A stretch of DNA of 64,000 nt from Gordonibacter massiliensis (ex Traore et al. 2017) (GCA_900170005.1 LT827128.1:930001-994000), one strand, 5' to 3'; positions 11,873 through 20,540 are shown, counted from the first letter of the stretch. Numbers and translations are program-made. The notes: a model not told the origin generated them from the sequence alone.

Positions 11873-12127
11873 TTGAACCCGTTCCTTATCATCATGCTCA
11901 TCCTGCTCGTCGTTTCGGGCCTGGGCCTTATCGTGTTCATCCTGCTGCATTCCGGCAAGGGCACGGGCATATCCGACATGATCGCCAGCTCGGTGTACTC
12001 CACGCAAACCGGCACGAGCATCGTGGAGAAGAACCTCGATCGCATCACCATCATCTTCGCGGTGGTGTTCTTGCTCTCGCTCATCGTGCTCATGATCATC
12101 TATCCGCAAGGCACGATCGCAAAATAG
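11873..12127 (+). CDS. secG: Protein-export membrane protein SecG
   Basis: 84 residues. It is the small non-essential subunit of the SecYEG translocon. Two membrane helices are visible (about 4-25 and 55-78), joined by the conserved loop around LLHSGKGTGISDM. The TTG start at 11873 gives MNPFLIIML and follows an AGAAGAGAG purine-rich SD; the frame is open upstream but without character. It is preceded by a strong promoter and followed by tRNA-Leu after 74 bp. Confidence 0.9.
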   Translation: MNPFLIIMLILLVVSGLGLIVFILLHSGKGTGISDMIASSVYSTQTGTSIVEKNLDRITIIFAVVFLLSLIVLMIIYPQGTIAK

Positions 12128-12201
12128 AGGAAATTCGCTCTTCACAAGCGGCAACGGTTCGGGTAGAATAACCACCGTTGCTTGCAAGGCAGCAAACATA
12201 C

Positions 12202-12290
12202 GTCGGAGTGGTGGAACGGCAGACACGCTAGCTTGAGGTGCTAGTGCCCACACAACGGGTGTGCGGGTTCAAATCCCGCCTCCGACACCA
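12202..12290 (+). tRNA. tRNA-Leu (anticodon GAG)
   Basis: 89 nt including an encoded CCA. The acceptor stem is GTCGGAG/CTCCGAC, the anticodon loop TTGAGGT gives GAG, a long class II variable arm is present, and the T-arm has GGTTCAAATCC. Confidence 0.97.
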
Positions 12291-12300
12291 GAAAAGCTAG

Positions 12301-12327
12301 AAGGAGAGTCCGAGTGGCTCTCCTTTT
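12301..12327 (+). terminator. Terminator after tRNA-Leu
   Basis: AAGGAGAG pairs with CTCTCCTT across a 9-base loop, followed by TT. It lies 10 bp after the tRNA CCA and 33 bp before the next gene. Confidence 0.7.
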
Positions 12328-12360
12328 CGTATATCGGCCCGGTTCGAACGGAGGGACGCC

Positions 12361-13266
12361 ATGTCCAAAACGCTTGCGACGAAAGGCCCCGTGTCCGAAC
12401 GCATGGGCTCGATCCGCCGCGTGCTGTGGATCGTCCTGTTCCTCAACCTGGGCGTGGCTGCGGCCAAGTACTTCTACGGCGTTGCCAGCGGGTCGGCGTC
12501 CATGCAGGCGGACGGCATCCATTCCGTGTTCGATTCCGCCGGCAACGTCGTGGGCCTCGTCGGCATCGCGTTGGCCGCCCGCCCCGCCGACGAGGGGCAC
12601 CCGTACGGTCATGCGAAGTTCGAGACGTACGCCAGCCTCGTCATCGGCGTGCTGCTGCTCCTTGCGGCCTTCGAGGTGGGCTCGAGCGCCGTGGGCAAGC
12701 TCGCGTCGGGTGTGTACACGGCCGAGGTGACCCCCGTCTCGTTCGTGGTCATGGCGGGCACGCTGGCCGTGAACCTGGGCGTGACCACCTACGAGCGCCG
12801 TTGCGCCAAGCGCCTCAAGAGCGAGGTGCTGGGCGCCGACGCGAACCACACGCTGTCCGACGCGCTCGTGTCCATCGGCGTCATCATCGGCCTGGTCGCC
12901 GTGGCCTTGGGCTTCCCCATGGCCGATCCCGTCATGGCCTTGGTGGTGACCGTCGCCATTCTGGCGACCGCCTACGACGTGTTCAAGCATGCGCTCGCCA
13001 CGTTGTCGGACCGCGCCCGCATACCCGAAGAGGACGTGCGCGCCGCAGCGGTCGCGGTTCCCGGCGTGCGCGACGCGCATCGCATCCGCACGCGCGGCAC
13101 GGAAGGGGAGGTGTACGCCGACCTGCACGTGCTCGTGGACCCCTCGATGACCGTGGGGAAGGCCCACGCCCTTGCGGACGAGGTGGAAGACGCCGTGCGG
13201 GCGCGCTTTCCGAACGTGGCGGACACGCTCGTGCACATCGAGCCCGACGACGGGCACACGGAATAG
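12361..13266 (+). CDS. Cation diffusion facilitator (CDF) transporter
   Basis: 301 residues. It exports divalent cations such as zinc, iron or manganese in exchange for protons. Family features: six membrane helices in the first 210 residues, the helix-II metal site (ADGIHSVFDSAGN, with D, H and D spaced as in FieF), the helix-V site (NHTLSDALVS), and a cytoplasmic C-terminal metal-binding domain with conserved His residues. The order of ligands resembles FieF/MamB-type members, but the metal cannot be read from sequence. It begins after the tRNA-Leu terminator and stands alone, 119 bp before the HAD gene. Confidence 0.93.
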   Translation: MSKTLATKGPVSERMGSIRRVLWIVLFLNLGVAAAKYFYGVASGSASMQADGIHSVFDSAGNVVGLVGIALAARPADEGHPYGHAKFETYASLVIGVLLLLAAFEVGSSAVGKLASGVYTAEVTPVSFVVMAGTLAVNLGVTTYERRCAKRLKSEVLGADANHTLSDALVSIGVIIGLVAVALGFPMADPVMALVVTVAILATAYDVFKHALATLSDRARIPEEDVRAAAVAVPGVRDAHRIRTRGTEGEVYADLHVLVDPSMTVGKAHALADEVEDAVRARFPNVADTLVHIEPDDGHTE

Positions 13267-13385
13267 GAGGTTGCGCCGAAAGCCGCCGAACGCGCGCCCT
13301 GGGCAGCCCTGTCCCTGCGAAGGGCGTTTCGGTGGCGCTTGCGGCGCGGTCTATCGATCGAGAACCGACAGGAGGGAGGTGCGAC

Positions 13386-14084
13386 ATGGTGGAAGCCGTT
13401 TTGTTCGACGTGGGATCGACGCTCGTCTATCCGAGCCCTTCCGTGGCCGAGACGTTCGCGCGCGTGGCGCGGGAGCGCGGCCACGCCCTCACCGTGCGCG
13501 ACATCGAGCCCCACATGCCGGCGATGGACGCCTTCTACGAGGCCGAGTACCTGCGCGACGGCGACTTCTGGTGCTCGCACGAGGGCTCGGTGGCCATCTG
13601 GCTCGACCAGTACCGCTACGTGTGCCACCTGGCGGGCATCGCCCACGACGCCGAAGGCATGGCGGCCGCCGTGCACGAGGCGTACCGTAAGGGGGACCAC
13701 TGGGCGCTCTATCCCGACGTGGCGGGCTGCCTGAGAACCCTCAAGCGGCAGGGCCTCATGCTGGGTGTGGTGTCGAACTGGGACGCGGGGCTCGAGGGGC
13801 TCCTGCGTGATCTGAGGCTGCTGCCGTACTTCGACGCGGTCGTCTCGTCGGTCGTCGTCGGCTACCGCAAGCCCGATCCCGTCATATTCGACCTGGCGTG
13901 CGAGGAGCTGGGCGTGGCGGCGTCGCGCGTCGTGCACGTGGGGGACCGCCCCGACGCTGACGGGGACGGGGCGCATGCGGCGGGCATCCGGCCCGTCATC
14001 GTCGACCGCCACGGCGCCGAGGCGGGGTGCGGGTACGAGGTCGTGGAAACGCTCACCGACGTGCCGAAGCTGTTGGAAGAATAG
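13386..14084 (+). CDS. HAD-superfamily hydrolase, DxG variant
   Basis: 232 residues with a very strong SD (AGGAGGGAGG) before ATG. It has the HAD motifs: I (FDVGSTL, nucleophile D8), II (VVSNWD), III (YRKPDP) and IV (HVGDRPDADGDGA), plus an alpha-helical cap between I and II. Motif I carries Gly at the +2 position, where phosphatases normally have the general acid/base Asp; that resembles some HDHD3/REG-2-like members. The substrate is unknown. It could be a phosphatase with an altered mechanism or a dehalogenase-like hydrolase. It converges on the radical SAM gene. Confidence 0.85.
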   Translation: MVEAVLFDVGSTLVYPSPSVAETFARVARERGHALTVRDIEPHMPAMDAFYEAEYLRDGDFWCSHEGSVAIWLDQYRYVCHLAGIAHDAEGMAAAVHEAYRKGDHWALYPDVAGCLRTLKRQGLMLGVVSNWDAGLEGLLRDLRLLPYFDAVVSSVVVGYRKPDPVIFDLACEELGVAASRVVHVGDRPDADGDGAHAAGIRPVIVDRHGAEAGCGYEVVETLTDVPKLLEE

Positions 14085-14120
14085 GCGCGCGTCACGCGGC
14101 ACAGGGTCGCTAGCAGGGCC

Positions 14121-14161
14121 GGTGTGCGAACAGAGTCCGCGTCGGCCCCTGTTCGCACACC
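14121..14161. terminator. Hairpin between convergent genes
   Basis: A 13-bp perfect stem (GGTGTGCGAACAG and its complement at 14149-14161) with a 15-base loop. There is no clear T tract on either side, so termination is likely but not certain. Confidence 0.55.
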
Positions 14162-14215
14162 CTGCCACGCGGCATGGTCCCGACCTCTTAAACGGCCCTC
14201 CGGTACTCGTCGGGC

Positions 14216-15604
14216 TTACTTGCGCCGGCCCTTGTTCGGACCGGTCGTCCAGTGGCCGCCCTCCCATATCTCTTGCGCCACGGGAGCCCAGCGATCGGCG
14301 GTGTCGTGCGTTTTCGCGCAGAGCGCCGCCGCGTCCTCGGGCTGCGCGAGGTCGGTGGAGCGCGCGCCGGAGGAGGCCACCATCTGGGCCAGCATGTCCT
14401 TGTTGTCGAGCACGGGGCAGGGGCGCAGGTGGTTGTCGTTGAACGGCTGGTTGTCGTGGTAGGCCATGAACAAGGGGCGACGGAGCGCCTCGAGGACGGT
14501 GGTGTCGCGGATGTTCGAGTCGGAGTAGTGGATGAAGGCGCACGGCTCTATGTCGCCGTTCGCGTTGACGTGCAGGTAGCGGCGCCCGCCCGCGATGCAG
14601 CCTTGCGTGAACTCGCCGTCGTTCCAGAAGTCCATGGTGAACAGCGGCTTCGTCTCGCGGAACTTCCTTACTTGCCGGTACATGAACGCACGGTCTTCCG
14701 CCGTGGCCAACAGGTCGACGGGCGCCGAGCGCCCTACGGGCATGTAGGTGAAGAACCAGGCGAACTTGGCCCCGCGTGCCACGAGGGCGTCGACGAACTC
14801 CTCGCTGCCGACGGAGCGCGCGTTGGCGTGCGTGTAGCAGCACGACACGCCGAAGGGCAGACGGTGCGCCTTCAGCACGCCCATGGCGCGCAGGACGGCC
14901 CGGTACGTGCCGTCGCCGCGGCGGGCGTCGGTCGCCTCTTCGAAGCCCTCGACCGATATGGCGGGGATGAAGTTCTTGACGCGCAGCAGGTCCTCGGCGA
15001 ACGCGTTGTCGATGAGCGTGGCGTTCGTGAACGCGGTGAACGCGCAATCGTCGTGCTTCTCGCACAGGCGGACGATGTCCTTCTTGCGCACGAGCGGCTC
15101 GCCGCCCGAGAACAGGTAGAAGAACACGCCCAGCTCCTTGCCCTGCTCGATGATGCCGTCCAGCTCCTCGAACGAGAGGTTCAGCTTGTCGCCGTACTCG
15201 GCGGCCCAACAGCCGTTGCAGTGCAGGTTGCAGGCGCTCGTCGGGTCGACGAGCATGGCCCACGGCACGTTGCAGCCGTATTCGGCCGCCGCGTTGTCCT
15301 GGCGTTTGAGGCCGATGAGGCAGGCGTTCACAAGGAAGTTCTCCACGACCTTCGCGCGCACGCCGTCGTCGACGTCGGTCCACAGGCTTTTCAGCAGCAC
15401 CATCCAGTTGTTGTCGGGGTTGTCGACTACCTGGTGGAACAAGGCGCGTTGCTCCACCAGGTAGTCGCTGGGAAGCAGCGCGTCCACGGCCTTGAGCATT
15501 CTAGGCAGCTGGACGGCCGGATCGCCTCCCTGCGCGTAGTCGAGGATCTTGCGCGCCACGGTCGATTGCGCGCTTTCCGCGATGGTCTTCTTCGTGTCCG
15601 CCAT
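14216..15604 (-). CDS. Radical SAM protein, SPASM-like
   Basis: 462 residues. The radical SAM cluster motif C-x3-C-x2-C is CNLHCNGC (C125, C129, C132), followed by the SAM-binding SGGEP segment. An N-terminal domain of about 110 residues precedes the TIM barrel. A later Cys set (GCIAGG, EPCAF, and the downstream RPCPV) suggests an auxiliary iron-sulfur cluster. Such proteins modify peptides, cofactors or lipids. No precursor peptide or obvious substrate gene lies beside it. It is transcribed alone, toward the HAD gene. I recognise the family but not the reaction. Confidence 0.88.
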   Translation of the reverse strand: MADTKKTIAESAQSTVARKILDYAQGGDPAVQLPRMLKAVDALLPSDYLVEQRALFHQVVDNPDNNWMVLLKSLWTDVDDGVRAKVVENFLVNACLIGLKRQDNAAAEYGCNVPWAMLVDPTSACNLHCNGCWAAEYGDKLNLSFEELDGIIEQGKELGVFFYLFSGGEPLVRKKDIVRLCEKHDDCAFTAFTNATLIDNAFAEDLLRVKNFIPAISVEGFEEATDARRGDGTYRAVLRAMGVLKAHRLPFGVSCCYTHANARSVGSEEFVDALVARGAKFAWFFTYMPVGRSAPVDLLATAEDRAFMYRQVRKFRETKPLFTMDFWNDGEFTQGCIAGGRRYLHVNANGDIEPCAFIHYSDSNIRDTTVLEALRRPLFMAYHDNQPFNDNHLRPCPVLDNKDMLAQMVASSGARSTDLAQPEDAAALCAKTHDTADRWAPVAQEIWEGGHWTTGPNKGRRK

Positions 15605-15852
15605 AGAAGTTCCTTCCCCTCGGTGCGCTTCCGCCGTGCCGGGAGGGAGCCGTCGCGTCCGTCGAAGCGAAAGCGCCGTTCTCGCACGGCTGCCCTAAAC
15701 CGCAGTATATGGATAATGGTTCGGACGAACGGAGCGGGCGGCGAAAGTTCACCGAACCGTAAATTTAGGCGGGAAGGGCCCAAGGAGGGCCGCGCGCTCG
15801 CGACTTCGCGCACGGGGCTGTAACCTGCGGCGGGCGCTCGAAGGTCTGGGCG

Positions 15853-15886
15853 AAAAAAACCGGCCGAACGTTTCCGTTCGGCCGGT
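15853..15886 (-). terminator. Terminator of the tRNA cluster
   Basis: On the minus strand the stem ACCGGCCGAACG/CGTTCGGCCGGT (12 bp, TTTC-type loop) is followed by a run of seven T. It ends transcription coming from the tRNA-Gly gene at 15897. Confidence 0.88.
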
Positions 15887-15896
15887 CGGCGTGTTA

Positions 15897-15972
<76 letters not shown>

Positions 15973-16018
15973 ATGAAAGCGTTGCAGTGCTTGGGCATTC
16001 GTCCCCAAGGGGAGCGAA

Positions 16019-16092
16019 TGGAGGCGACGCCCGGATTCGAACCGGGGGTGAAGGCTTTGCAGGCCTCTGCCTTACCACTTGGCCACGTCGCC
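16019..16092 (-). tRNA. tRNA-Cys (anticodon GCA)
   Basis: 74 nt with encoded CCA. The acceptor is GGCGACG/CGTCGCC, the anticodon loop CTGCAAA gives GCA, and the T-loop is normal. Confidence 0.97.
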
Positions 16093-16115
16093 GTGTTGCG
16101 GCAATACCGTCAAGG

Positions 16116-16151
16116 AAAAGGCCGGCCAAAACTGTTGAGTATGACCGGCCT
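16116..16151 (-). terminator. Hairpin between tRNA-Gly copy 2 and tRNA-Cys
   Basis: AGGCCGG/CCGGCCT stem with a 19-base loop. On the minus strand it is followed by TTTTCC. It may attenuate read-through from tRNA-Gly copy 2. Confidence 0.5.
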
Positions 16152-16162
16152 CGTACTGACGA

Positions 16163-16238
<76 letters not shown>

Positions 16239-16540
16239 GTCGCGAGGAAATATGATACTGGAACGCGCCTGCGCGCGCAAGGGTTAATTTAAGAAATTTG
16301 CACCTCTTCGCAGGTATCGAGGCCCGAGCGACCGGCCGCAACGCGAATGCCGCGCTGCCGGGGCGGGAGGGCGGCCGCATGGGCGGCGCCACCCTGCGCC
16401 ATGATCCGGCGCGGAGCGCAGGGATTTCCGGGCGTCGAAGGGCGGGCAACGCAAAACGGGGCAGAATAAGTGCAAATCGTTTGCGCTTTCGCATTCGAAC
16501 GGTTCATTTTCGAAGAGGGCCAAGCCTTGGGACCGAAAAC
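16239..16540. other. Intergenic stretch without recognisable features
   Basis: About 300 bp between tRNA-Gly copy 2 and the tRNA-Val terminator. It should hold the promoter of the minus-strand tRNAs, but no convincing hexamer pair, gene or repeat is seen. Short open frames here lack an SD and codon bias. Confidence 0.5.
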
Positions 16541-16569
16541 AAAAAAGCCTCTGACTAGCAGAGGCTTTT
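16541..16569 (-). terminator. Terminator after tRNA-Val
   Basis: AAAAGCCTCTG/CAGAGGCTTTT (11 bp, 5-base loop). On the minus strand the stem is followed by a T run (16541-16546), directly after the tRNA-Val 3' end. Confidence 0.88.
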
Positions 16570-16580
16570 AAGAATTTCAG

Positions 16581-16655
16581 TGGTGCGCGATGCAAGATTT
16601 GAACTTGCGACCCCCACCGTGTCAAGGTGATGCTCTCCCCCTGAGCTAATCGCGC
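16581..16655 (-). tRNA. tRNA-Val (anticodon GAC)
   Basis: 75 nt with encoded CCA. The acceptor is GCGCGAT/ATCGCGC, the anticodon loop TTGACAC gives GAC, and the T-arm has AGTTCAAATC. Confidence 0.96.
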
Positions 16656-16816
16656 ACGCTTTCAAGCTGCGGGAACGTTTCGGTTCCAGCAAGCAGATAG
16701 TCTACCAGATCGAGCGCGTCTGTCAAAGCACAATTTTGCAGAAATAGGGGTCTTCCCGCGAGCAAGGGCCGGGCGCCCGGCGTCGCCGGCCGTTCGAGCC
16801 CGCGGGAGGCGGCGCG

Positions 16817-16969
16817 TCAGTCCTCGTCCTCGAGCTTCTCGAAGTCGTGGTGGCCGCAACTGGGGCAAGCGGGGAGCTTCTCGGTGTCGCTCGTTATCCT
16901 CACCACGTAGCCGCAGTTCTTGCACCGGTAGCGTCCTTCGCCCGGTTGGTCTCCCGTATGGAATTCCAT
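16817..16969 (-). CDS. Small zinc-ribbon protein
   Basis: 50 residues, with an SD (AAGGAGC) about 7 bp before ATG 16969. Two knuckles, CKNCG and CPSCG, form a rubredoxin-like or zinc-ribbon fold that should bind one zinc or iron. The acidic C-terminus ends EKLEDED. Proteins of this kind are conserved in anaerobes but lack an assigned role; with only two short knuckles, rubredoxin is possible but the spacing fits zinc ribbons better. It stands alone between the tRNA cluster and the two-component genes. Confidence 0.8.
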   Translation of the reverse strand: MEFHTGDQPGEGRYRCKNCGYVVRITSDTEKLPACPSCGHHDFEKLEDED

Positions 16970-17271
16970 AGCCAGCTCCTTTCTTAGCAGCGGTTGTCGA
17001 TCGGACGATCCTACCACGGCCCCTTCCGGCGAGGGTGGCGGGCGGTCAACGGCGCGTCGAGCGTTCGGCGACGTCGCGCGCTGGGCTTCGCCGCGGCGCT
17101 CCGGCCCCCCGATTCCCCGGCGGGCCTCCCTTGCCGCTCGGTCGGCGACGACCAGGCGCGCGGGCGGCTTTCTCGTGCATTCCGCCGAAGAATGGGGGAT
17201 AATGGCACCTCGAAGAATGGGACGACACGACGGCGGGGTTCGAAGCCGCACAAGACGGGGGCGATGGGGCT

Positions 17272-18471
17272 ATGGGCGCATCCAACTTCACCGACGACAC
17301 GCTCGCAGGAGGCTGCGCCGCGTACCGCGACGCCGTGGAGGACCTCAAGGCCCGCCACGGGTTCGACTTCGTGTCCATCGGGCTCACGGCGTTCATCGGC
17401 GCGCCGCTCAAATGGGTGTACAGCGCCGGTGCCACCGGCGAGCGGCACCGGCGCATCGTGCTGGCTCCCGGCCACGGCATCGGCGGCATCACCCTCAAGT
17501 CGGGCAAGCCCATGATGTTCGTCGACATCGACGAGGAGATCGATCCGCGCGAGTACTCGTCGTATCCCATCGTGTTCGCCGAGGACCTGCGCAGCTTCTG
17601 CGCGCTGCCGCTCAAGAAGGGCGGGCGCGTGGTGGCGGTGCTGCTGTGCGCGTACCGCTCGGTGAGCGACCGGCACGAGGAAAGCTACCGGCGGCTCATC
17701 GAGGATTTGGATGGCAGGCTGCTCGATTTCGACGTGGTGTCGGACGATTTCATGGACTTCGAGAGCATCGCCGCCGAGAAACGCGCCGACTCGGCTACGA
17801 ACCCCATTTTCGTCCGCTCGGAGCTCTCTCGCGTCATCGCTGCGCAGGAGGACGAGCGCAAGCGCATCTCGCGCGAGCTGCACGACGGCGTGGCGCAGGA
17901 GCTGCTGAGTATCTCGTTTCTGTTCAACCAGATGGCGGGCCATCTTGACGACGTGGGCACGGGTCTTTTAGGGCAGGCGCGCAACACCGTCGACCGCATC
18001 TTGGACGAGCTCCACAACATTTCGGTCGAGCTGCGCCCCTCGGCGCTGGACCATCTGGGCTTCCTGCCGGCCCTGCGCTCGCAGGCCGCCGTGTTCGAGA
18101 AGACGTACGGTGCCGAGATCGTGTTCGAGGGAAGCCTGTCGTGCGACCGCTTCGACCAGGCGCTCGAGACGCAGGCGTACCGCATATGCCAGGAGGCCAT
18201 CTTGAACGCCTGCAAATACGCCGACACCGAGCGGGTGTTCGTGACGCTGGAAGACGCCGACGGCTGGCTGCATGTGAGCGTGGTCGACCACGGCCGCGGG
18301 TTCAACACCGCGAACCCCGAGATCAAGGGCAGCGGCTGCGGCCTGTACGGCATGCAGGAGCGCGCCAACCTCATTGGCGCGAGGCTCACCACCTCGTCGG
18401 GGCCGGGTGGCACCACGGTGACGCTCGTGGCGCCCATGCACGTGGTCGAGGGCAAGGAGGCCTCCCGATGA
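17272..18471 (+). CDS. Sensor histidine kinase, GAF plus HisKA_3 (NarL-type partner)
   Basis: 399 residues with no membrane segment, so it is cytoplasmic. A GAF-like sensor domain (about 20-150) comes first. The dimerisation/phosphoacceptor segment DERKRISRELHDGVAQE follows, with phospho-acceptor H204, and then a GHKL ATPase domain with N- and G-box elements (NACKYAD, DHGRGF, GLYGMQERA). This layout resembles NreB and other HisKA_3 kinases. It overlaps the response regulator by 4 bp (ATGA). Convergence on the nap operon suggests that it senses nitrate, redox state or a related signal, but nothing in the GAF domain proves the ligand. The ATG start yields the full GAF domain. Confidence 0.9.
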   Translation: MGASNFTDDTLAGGCAAYRDAVEDLKARHGFDFVSIGLTAFIGAPLKWVYSAGATGERHRRIVLAPGHGIGGITLKSGKPMMFVDIDEEIDPREYSSYPIVFAEDLRSFCALPLKKGGRVVAVLLCAYRSVSDRHEESYRRLIEDLDGRLLDFDVVSDDFMDFESIAAEKRADSATNPIFVRSELSRVIAAQEDERKRISRELHDGVAQELLSISFLFNQMAGHLDDVGTGLLGQARNTVDRILDELHNISVELRPSALDHLGFLPALRSQAAVFEKTYGAEIVFEGSLSCDRFDQALETQAYRICQEAILNACKYADTERVFVTLEDADGWLHVSVVDHGRGFNTANPEIKGSGCGLYGMQERANLIGARLTTSSGPGGTTVTLVAPMHVVEGKEASR

Positions 18472-19109
18472 TCCGCATCGTGCTGGCCGACGACCACGAG
18501 GTCGTGCGCGCCGGGTTCAAGATGATACTGGAGCAGGACCCCGAGATGAAGGTGGTGGCGGAGGCGGCCGACGGCGCGCAGGCGTACTCGATCGTCGCGC
18601 GCGAGAAGCCCGACGTGCTGCTCATGGACATTTCCATGCCGCCGGGGCAGAGCGGGCTCGTGGCGTGCGAGAAGATAGCGGGCGACTTCCCCTCCACGAG
18701 GATCGTGATACTCACGATGTTCGCCGAGCCCGAGTACTTGTTCTACACGCTGCGCGGGGGCGCTGCGGGCTACATGCTGAAGAACTCCACCTCGGAGGAG
18801 CTGATCGCCGCCGTGCGGGCCGTGGCCGGGGGCGGCAGCTACATCCATCCGAAGATGGCCGCCCTGCTCACCAAGCAGCTGGTGGGCGGCGAGGGGGAGG
18901 ACCGTTCCTACCAGAGCCTTTCGAACCGCGAGCTGGAGATCCTGCAGCTTCTGGCCAAGGGGTACACGAACAAGGAGATATCCGAGCGCATCTTCCTGTC
19001 GGTCAAGACCGTTGAGGCCCATCGCTCGAAGATATACCGGAAGCTGGGCTTCAAAACACGCGCGGACCTGGTCTCCTACGCCCTGAACCACAAGCTTCTG
19101 GACGTGTGA
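18468..19109 (+). CDS. NarL/FixJ-family response regulator
   Basis: 213 residues. The receiver domain (1-120) has acidic residues DD at 8-9, phospho-acceptor D54 (LLMDISMP) and the switch/Lys region (MLKN). The LuxR-type helix-turn-helix is at about 150-200 (LSNRELEILQLL, then NKEISERI and SVKTVEAH). The ATG overlaps the kinase stop, so the pair is coupled. Its stop lies 10 bp from the end of napH on the other strand. Control of nap is a likely but unproven job. Confidence 0.94.
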   Translation: MIRIVLADDHEVVRAGFKMILEQDPEMKVVAEAADGAQAYSIVAREKPDVLLMDISMPPGQSGLVACEKIAGDFPSTRIVILTMFAEPEYLFYTLRGGAAGYMLKNSTSEELIAAVRAVAGGGSYIHPKMAALLTKQLVGGEGEDRSYQSLSNRELEILQLLAKGYTNKEISERIFLSVKTVEAHRSKIYRKLGFKTRADLVSYALNHKLLDV

Positions 19110-19119
19110 GGGTCCGTTC

Positions 19120-20013
19120 TTACGAAGGCCCTTGCTCGGTCTGTTTCGCGCCCTTTCCCAATCCCATGGACAGGGCGTGGGTGGGGCAGGCGTCCACGCA
19201 GGAGCCGCAGGCCATGCAGTCGCCCGCGCGCACGACCGCGTCGCGCTCGGTGAGCACGGGATCGAGTATGGAGGGGTCGGCCAGGCAGGCCTTGCGGCAG
19301 GCGTCGCAGTGGATGCAAGCCGTGCGGTCGTACTTCACGTTCACCAAGCCGGCGCGCCCGATGGCCTCGTAGAAGCCGCCGAGCGGGCAGAGCGAGCGGC
19401 ACCACACCCGATGCCCCCAGAACAGCTCGGCCGCCACGACGGCCCCGAGGGTCCAGAGGCCCGCCACGCTGCCGAACAGGATGCCCTTGTTCACGGCTCC
19501 GATGGGGGAGAACGCCTCGAACACGGGAACGCTCGCCACGGCGGACAGCGCGAGCACCGCGAGGGCCGTCCAGAGCTTCGCATGGCGCGGCACGGGGGCT
19601 TCGCTCACCTTGATGCCCAGCTTGCGTCGCAGCGCGTCGACCAGCTCCAGCAGCAGGTTCGTCGGGCACACCCAGCCGCAGAACGCGCGGGCGCGCACGA
19701 GGCCGTAGAACACCACGATCGGCAGCGCGAACAGCAGCCAGTCGAGTTCGAACGTTTTGGAGGCGGCGACGACCTGAAGGACCCCGAACGGGTCCAGGAG
19801 GGAAAGCCCCCCGATAGATGAAGAGGAAAGGCTGCCGAAAAAGGGGAGGTCGGCAGGAGTGGGAACAGGATCGTCGCCGCCGACGGACACCCCGAACAGG
19901 CCCCAGCCGGCAAGCAGCAGCGGCGCCGCGAACAGCAGCAGGACCGCTACCTGCACCGCGTGCCGCAGCCAGGACCATTTGAACGCATGCGAGGTGTTCG
20001 GGGTGCGCTTCAT
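19120..20013 (-). CDS. napH: NapH-type quinol dehydrogenase membrane subunit
   Basis: 297 residues. It passes electrons from menaquinol toward the periplasmic nitrate reductase. Four membrane helices are seen, with the conserved CGWVCP and CRSLCPLG motifs that mark NapH/NosR-like proteins. Two C-terminal 4Fe-4S motifs follow (CIHCDACRKAC and CMACGSCVDACP). The start overlaps the napD stop by 4 bp. It is last in the operon napG-napA-lipoprotein-napD-napH, and ends next to the response regulator. Confidence 0.92.
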   Translation of the reverse strand: MKRTPNTSHAFKWSWLRHAVQVAVLLLFAAPLLLAGWGLFGVSVGGDDPVPTPADLPFFGSLSSSSIGGLSLLDPFGVLQVVAASKTFELDWLLFALPIVVFYGLVRARAFCGWVCPTNLLLELVDALRRKLGIKVSEAPVPRHAKLWTALAVLALSAVASVPVFEAFSPIGAVNKGILFGSVAGLWTLGAVVAAELFWGHRVWCRSLCPLGGFYEAIGRAGLVNVKYDRTACIHCDACRKACLADPSILDPVLTERDAVVRAGDCMACGSCVDACPTHALSMGLGKGAKQTEQGPS

Positions 20014-20267
20014 TTCACGGCTGCCCTTCGCAGCGTGGGGTCGTCCTCGAAGTTGGCGTACACCAGGTTGATGCCGGTGACGCCCTCGATGCCCACGAAC
20101 GTGCTCGCGACGGCGTGCGAGTCGTCGAGGGTCTCGGCCTCGACGGTCACCACGACCTTGCAGCCGTTCGTCTCGTGCACTTCGACGCCTTCGATGCGGC
20201 CGAGCTCTCCGGCCGCGCGCGCCGTGGCTTCGGGCGTCGTCTCCACGACGAGGCTTGATATGACCAT
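20010..20267 (-). CDS. napD: NapD-like chaperone
   Basis: 85 residues with SD AAGGAGAG before ATG 20267. NapD binds the twin-arginine signal of NapA and delays export until the cofactor is inserted. The fold signature is visible: MVISSLVVET at the N-terminus, EVHETNGCKVVVTVE in the middle and GVTGINLVYANFED near the end. A longer open frame upstream lacks an SD. It overlaps napH. Confidence 0.85.
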   Translation of the reverse strand: MVISSLVVETTPEATARAAGELGRIEGVEVHETNGCKVVVTVEAETLDDSHAVASTFVGIEGVTGINLVYANFEDDPTLRRAAVK

Positions 20268-20320
20268 GATGCTCTCCTTACTGCACGTACATGGCAGGTT
20301 GATACGTTGCAAGTCGGTTT

Positions 20321-20428
20321 CCGTAGGGGCGCTCTCCAGAGCGCCCGCTCGCGCGCAGCGCGAGAACGCGGGCCTTGGTTGCTTTTTCGGCTTTGCCGGA
20401 ACGGGCGCTCTGGAGAGCGCCCCTACGG
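20321..20428. repeat. Family B palindromic repeat, copy 1
   Basis: About 108 bp. It begins CCGTAGGGGCGCTCTCC and ends with the inverse CGCCCCTACGG. Each end forms its own hairpin (GGGCGCTCT/AGAGCGCCC), and there is a central GC-rich palindrome around CGCGCAGCGCG. It sits between the lipoprotein gene and napD inside the nap operon. Other full copies are at 27310, 29626 (reversed) and 32882. Confidence 0.88.
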
Positions 20429-20540
20429 TTCGACTCGGGGCAGGGACGAGGTGCGGTTCGAGGCGTTCGACGCAGCCGAAGTGCTCGTGCGGGGCGGCGG
20501 AGGGGGGCCGCCCCGCACGGAGGGAAGGGCTTTTCGAGCG

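Noticed and set aside
12261-13385. N-terminal extension of the HAD frame to 12261
   Set aside because: It overlaps the CDF transporter in another frame; the ATG at 13386 has a very strong SD and the normal HAD start.
20321-20428. Insertion sequence
   Set aside because: Inverted ends are present, but the element is only about 108 bp with no transposase and no clear target duplication.
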